Shown here one piece after another: positions 6,519 through 10,150 of a stretch of DNA of 10,150 nucleotides. The stretch spans positions 1 through 10,150 of the forward strand of contig JASLES010000117.1 in the NCBI GenBank assembly GCA_030151005.1, written 5' to 3'. The position numbers and the translations under genes are program-made. A model generated the notes under the pieces. It had not been told where the DNA came from and searched no databases. It saw only the letters and a list, made by a program, of their open reading frames with translations. Position 1 is the first letter of the stretch. Each line of letters opens with the position of its first letter. This stretch comes from Silvimonas sp. (lineage in GTDB: Bacteria > Pseudomonadota > Gammaproteobacteria > Burkholderiales > Chitinibacteraceae).

Positions 6519-6536
6519 CCAGGATCAAGAAACAAC

Positions 6537-7217
6537 GTGAAACCCGCATATCTGCCCGGATTACTCAGCGCCCTTGGCGGCTACGTCGACACCGCCGGTT
6601 TTCTGGCCTTGCAGGGGCTGTTTACCGCCCATGTGACCGGCAACTTTGTGACCCTGGGCGCAGCACTGGCGTTTGGTTCATCGGGGGTGATCACCAAGTT
6701 ACTGGCGCTGCCGGTGTTTTGTGTTGTGGTGGCGCTGGTGCGCCTGGCTGCAGCCGCCTTGCAGACACGGGCAGATGCTGGCGTCACCGTGCTGTTGCTC
6801 ACGCAAACACTCTTGCTGACGCTGGGCGGCGTATTTGCCGTGTTGCTGGGGCCATTTACCAACGGAGACCACTGGACGGCCATGCTTACCGGCTTGACGC
6901 TGGTGGCGGCCATGGCCATCCAGAATGGGGTGCATCGTATTCATTTGCCCAGTGCGCCGCCCACCACGCTGATGACGGGCAGTACCACCCAGATCGTGAT
7001 CGATATCGTCGATTTATGGCGGGGCTTGCCGCCGGATCTGGCCATTCAGGCGCGCACACGTTTGCGCAAAATGGGTACCGCGGTGCTGGCGTTTGCGTTG
7101 GGCTGCGCATCTGCCGCGTTGTTGTTTCACTGGTGGGGCCGGTTTTGTTTGCTGCTGCCGCCCGTGCTCTCGCTGGTCGCGGTGCGTGCAGCACGCCCGG
7201 CCGTCGCACCGGGGTGA
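6537..7217 (+). CDS. DUF1275 (YoaK-type) inner-membrane protein
   Basis: A 226-residue membrane protein of the DUF1275 family (YoaK type); its role is not established. The N-terminus, LSALGGYVDTAGFLAL followed by FTAHVTGNFVTLG (residues 29-41), is the family signature. IQNGVHRIHLPSAPPTTLMTG (128-147) is the second conserved block. Hydrophobic segments lie near 8-30, 54-74, 83-105, 113-132, 180-198 and 202-217, giving about six membrane passes. The start is a GTG at 6537, supported by AGGA at 6521-6524 and by the family N-terminus; no ATG fits. It has its own candidate promoter and palindrome upstream, and is followed 111 bp later by the exported hydrolase gene, with a CRP-like site between. 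Confidence 0.92.
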   Translation: MKPAYLPGLLSALGGYVDTAGFLALQGLFTAHVTGNFVTLGAALAFGSSGVITKLLALPVFCVVVALVRLAAAALQTRADAGVTVLLLTQTLLLTLGGVFAVLLGPFTNGDHWTAMLTGLTLVAAMAIQNGVHRIHLPSAPPTTLMTGSTTQIVIDIVDLWRGLPPDLAIQARTRLRKMGTAVLAFALGCASAALLFHWWGRFCLLLPPVLSLVAVRAARPAVAPG

Positions 7218-7222
7218 ATTGT

Positions 7223-7240
7223 TTGTGACAGCCCTCACAA
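7223..7240. promoter_or_regulatory. CRP/FNR-family (CRP-like) binding site
   Basis: TTGTGA-CAGCCC-TCACAA is a perfect inverted repeat with a 6-base spacer. It contains the E. coli CRP core TGTGA-N6-TCACA with no mismatch. It starts 6 bp after the DUF1275 stop, with its centre about 98 bp before the hydrolase ATG. No well-placed -35/-10 is evident downstream, so the controlled promoter is not identified. Confidence 0.55.
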
Positions 7241-7260
7241 CGCCGTCAACGTAGACGGTG
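7241..7260 (+). repeat. Stem-loop after the CRP-like site
   Basis: CGCCGTC (7241-7247) pairs with GACGGTG (7254-7260), including one G-T pair, around a 6-base loop. An alternative outer pairing, CGCC with GGCG followed by TTTT, could form a weak terminator for the DUF1275 transcript. Confidence 0.3.
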
Positions 7261-7328
7261 CGGCTGGCGTTTTGGCAGGTAAGCACACTTGTCGGCGATG
7301 CCGGCCTACCTATTACCGGAGCGCAATC

Positions 7329-8351
7329 ATGCGGTCGGTTATTGCGGGTCTTTCAGTTTGGGGTTTGTCCGTACTGCTTTACGCCGCTAGCGATGGCACG
7401 GGGCTGGTGCAGGCGTGCAGCGCGGATTATCAGAACTTCTGTCAGGGTGTGAAGCCCGGTGGTGGTCGGGTGGTGGCTTGCCTGCGCAAAAACCTGGCTG
7501 AACTCACCACCAATTGCCGCAGCATGCTGCACGAAATGGGGCCGGCTGAGGGGGATACGCCGCTCATTCCCGTGAATGCGCCCGTATTACCGGGCAGCGT
7601 GCTGCGAGACGTCAGTTACGGCGACGATCCCGCGCAAAAACTGGACGTCTATGTGCCAGAGCACCCAAACCACGCCGCGATCATTTTCATGGCGCATGGC
7701 GGCGGTTGGGAGTTTGGCGATAAATCTGCCCACAACGTTGTCGATCAGAAAACCGCCTACTGGGGCACGCACCAAGTCATTTTTGTATCCGCCAACTATC
7801 GCATGCTGCCGCAAGCCGGCCCGCTGGATGAAGCTGCAGACCTTGCCAGGGCCGTGGCGTATGTCCAGGCCCATGCGCTGGCCTGGGGTGGTGACCCGGC
7901 CCGGGTGGTGCTCATGGGGCACTCGGCCGGTGCGCACCTGGTTTCGTTGATTACGGCAGATGGCGCAATTGCTCATGCAGCGGGCATGCAACCGTGGCTG
8001 GGTACGGTGGCGCTGGATAGCGCAGCCATGAACGTGCCTGCCGTGATGCAAACCCGACACCTGCCGCTCTATGACCGCGCATTTGGCGCAGACCCGGCTG
8101 GCTGGGTGGCGGCCTCGCCCTATCAGCAACTGAAAGCCCGGCCTGTTCCGATGCTGTTGATCTGTTCTACCGAACGCGCGGTGTCTTGCGATAGCGCCGA
8201 GCAGATGGCGGCAAAGATTGCCCAGTTGGGCGGCAAAGTCACCGTCAAGCCGCTGGCGCGCACGCATATGCAAATCAATGCCGATGTTGGTGACAACAAC
8301 GAAGAAACCACCACAATCGCCGCGTTTTTACAGACGCTGGGCGTGAGTTGA
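7329..8351 (+). CDS. Exported alpha/beta hydrolase with N-terminal GLG1-type Cys-rich repeat
   Basis: A 340-residue predicted secreted or periplasmic esterase. Residues 1-21 (MRSVIAGLSVWGLSVLLYAA) form a signal peptide. Residues 30-63 carry a Cys-rich repeat of the GLG1 type: cysteines at 30, 38, 51 and 63 around VKPGGGRVVACL. Residues 90-340 are an alpha/beta hydrolase of the esterase/lipase group, with HGGGW (123-127, oxyanion hole), GHSAG (197-201, nucleophile S199) and THMQIN (H313 as catalytic histidine). The usual catalytic Asp position (GTxD) reads STER (280-283), so the acid may be E282 or D288. The ATG at 7329 is chosen for the signal peptide and an upstream GGAG; an upstream extension to 7272 is unlikely. 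The substrate cannot be told. It faces the Dabb gene convergently, 18 bp away. The upstream CRP-like site suggests carbon-status control, which is inference. Confidence 0.87.
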   Translation: MRSVIAGLSVWGLSVLLYAASDGTGLVQACSADYQNFCQGVKPGGGRVVACLRKNLAELTTNCRSMLHEMGPAEGDTPLIPVNAPVLPGSVLRDVSYGDDPAQKLDVYVPEHPNHAAIIFMAHGGGWEFGDKSAHNVVDQKTAYWGTHQVIFVSANYRMLPQAGPLDEAADLARAVAYVQAHALAWGGDPARVVLMGHSAGAHLVSLITADGAIAHAAGMQPWLGTVALDSAAMNVPAVMQTRHLPLYDRAFGADPAGWVAASPYQQLKARPVPMLLICSTERAVSCDSAEQMAAKIAQLGGKVTVKPLARTHMQINADVGDNNEETTTIAAFLQTLGVS

Positions 8352-8369
8352 ACGCCCGCCTTGACGGTC

Positions 8370-8669
8370 TCAGGCCGGGTAATCGATCACCAGGATATCA
8401 GCCAGCGTGGGCTGCAATTTGGCAACAAAGGCCTGGTGCACCGGATGGGGCAGATAGGCATCGCGCGCTGCCGCATCCACAAAGGTGAAGTTGAAAATAT
8501 GGGTCAGCCCTTTGGACAGCGGCTCCGGGCTTTCGTCCAGGCCCCATTCAAACGCGGTGATCCCCTCAATCTTGCTGGCCAGTCCGGCAAATTCTTGCTC
8601 CAGCGCGGAGCGGGTTTCTTTGGTGATTTCATCCTTGAAACGCAGTAAAACCAGGTGACGCAGGGCCAT
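8370..8669 (-). CDS. Dabb (stress-response A/B barrel) domain protein
   Basis: A 99-residue single-domain protein of the dimeric alpha/beta-barrel (Dabb) family. Members are small cytoplasmic dimers, some of which act in stress response or in aromatic-compound chemistry; no specific reaction can be assigned. It begins MALRHLVLLRFKDEITKE, with the usual H5 and LVLLRFK strand, then a FEWGLDESPEP loop, THIFNFTFVDAAARDAYLPH and HQAF. The ATG at 8669 is supported by AAGGAA about 8 bases upstream. The gene is divergent from the tyrosine phosphatase homologue across 97 bp, which contains a CGGCA/TGCCG palindrome at 8700-8711. Confidence 0.92.
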   Translation of the reverse strand: MALRHLVLLRFKDEITKETRSALEQEFAGLASKIEGITAFEWGLDESPEPLSKGLTHIFNFTFVDAAARDAYLPHPVHQAFVAKLQPTLADILVIDYPA

Positions 8670-8699
8670 GGCGGATTTCCTTGGGCAGGGTAATCACAT

Positions 8700-8711
8700 C
8701 GGCAAATGCCG
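8700..8711. promoter_or_regulatory. Short palindrome in the Dabb/phosphatase divergent region
   Basis: CGGCA and TGCCG flank AA. It lies roughly midway between the two start codons. It is a possible operator, but short enough to arise by chance in GC-rich DNA. Confidence 0.25.
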
Positions 8712-8766
8712 GGTGTCGCTGTAACATAGGCCCGCATTGGCGCAAATCAACCCGCAGGCCTCCAGC

Positions 8767-9084
8767 ATGAGCAATGTGCTGTTTATCTGTAGCCGCAATC
8801 AGTGGCGCAGCCCCACCGCAGAACAGCTCTGGCGCAGAACGCCGGGGCTTAACGTGCGCTCTGCCGGCACCAGCCCCTCTGCACGCCGCCGGGTTAGTGC
8901 GGATGATTTGCGCTGGGCCGATCTTGTGTTTGTTATGGAACACAAACACAAAAGCCGCTTGAAGGCCGACTTTGCTGCAGAACTGACGGGCAAGAGCGTG
9001 CATGTGCTTGATATTCCGGACGACTATCAGTTCATGGACCCGGAGTTGATCGAACTCTTGCAAAGCGCGGTGTCACCGTGGTTG
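8767..9084 (+). CDS. Short low-molecular-weight protein tyrosine phosphatase family protein
   Basis: The coding part gives 106 residues, shorter than classical low-molecular-weight tyrosine phosphatases (about 150). It begins MSNVLFICSRNQWRSPTAEQ. C8 to R14 keeps the C-x5-R phosphate loop, but as CSRNQWRS rather than the usual CxGNxCRS, so the second cysteine is replaced by W. RSAGTSPSARRRVS and WADLVFVMEHKHKSRL follow, then HVLDIPDDYQFMDPE, where D91-P92 may correspond to the general-acid DP motif. This compact form recurs in bacteria, as I recall, and its substrate is unknown. The ATG at 8767 is chosen because the family starts just before NVLFIC; a longer frame from 8737 is unlikely. The Shine-Dalgarno is weak (CAGG). 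The stop TGA occupies 9085-9087. A strong terminator follows. Confidence 0.88.
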
Positions 9085-9108
9085 TGATCCGGATGACCGC
9101 GCAACATG

Positions 9109-9137
9109 AAAAAAGCCACCAGAACGGTGGCTTTTTT
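9109..9137. terminator. Bidirectional rho-independent terminator
   Basis: AAAAAAGCCACC (9109-9120) and GGTGGCTTTTTT (9126-9137) form a perfect 12-bp stem with the loop AGAAC. The six-base GC-rich stem is followed by T6 on the plus strand, and by symmetry T6 on the minus strand. It serves the phosphatase homologue from the left and the phospholipase gene from the right. Confidence 0.93.
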
Positions 9138-9154
9138 GTGGCTGGCATACCCGC

Positions 9155-10150
<996 letters not shown>

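Noticed and set aside
7289..7316. TTGTCG-N16-TATTAC as a promoter for the hydrolase
   Set aside because: The start site would fall near 7323, after the GGAG ribosome site that precedes the ATG at 7329, so the transcript would lack it.

Overview
The window is GC-rich, dense bacterial DNA with short intergenic gaps. It most resembles a betaproteobacterium, possibly a chitin-using member of the Neisseriales. That placement is inference. It rests on overall gene style, on ATTCC...GGAAT hairpin repeats like the dispersed repeats of Neisseria and relatives, and on a secreted phospholipase carrying a chitin-binding-type module. There is no rRNA, tRNA or CRISPR array, no transposase, and no recognisable defence or secretion system.

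Left part (1-5095, all genes on the minus strand): the N-terminal 265 codons of glpD (aerobic glycerol-3-phosphate dehydrogenase, running off the left edge), a 709-bp non-coding stretch full of hairpin repeats, glpK (glycerol kinase), and a 655-residue SUV3-type DEIQ-box RNA helicase. GlpK phosphorylates glycerol and GlpD oxidises the product to dihydroxyacetone phosphate, so the two form the usual glycerol pathway, now separated by the repeat island.

Middle part (5096-8351): an AT-rich upstream region with three close palindromes lies between the helicase and a small unrecognised Cys-containing ORF. It is followed by a YkgJ-type eight-cysteine protein, a convergent YrdB/DUF2568 membrane protein whose stop codon overlaps the YkgJ stop, a divergent DUF1275 (YoaK-type) membrane protein, and an exported alpha/beta hydrolase with an N-terminal GLG1-type Cys-rich repeat. 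A CRP-type palindrome with perfect core half-sites lies between the last two.

Right part (8352-10150): a Dabb (stress-response A/B barrel) protein on the minus strand, a short low-molecular-weight tyrosine phosphatase homologue on the plus strand, a strong bidirectional terminator, and the C-terminal 331 codons of a phosphocholine-specific phospholipase C. The visible phospholipase part has two C-terminal beta domains, a 34-residue Pro-Thr linker and a CBM5/12-type module; the catalytic domain lies beyond the right edge.

I see no multi-gene novel system. The most interesting items are two unusual domain fusions (phospholipase C with CBM5/12, and GLG1 repeat with alpha/beta hydrolase), the CRP-like site, the palindrome cluster upstream of the helicase and the structured repeat island between glpK and glpD.
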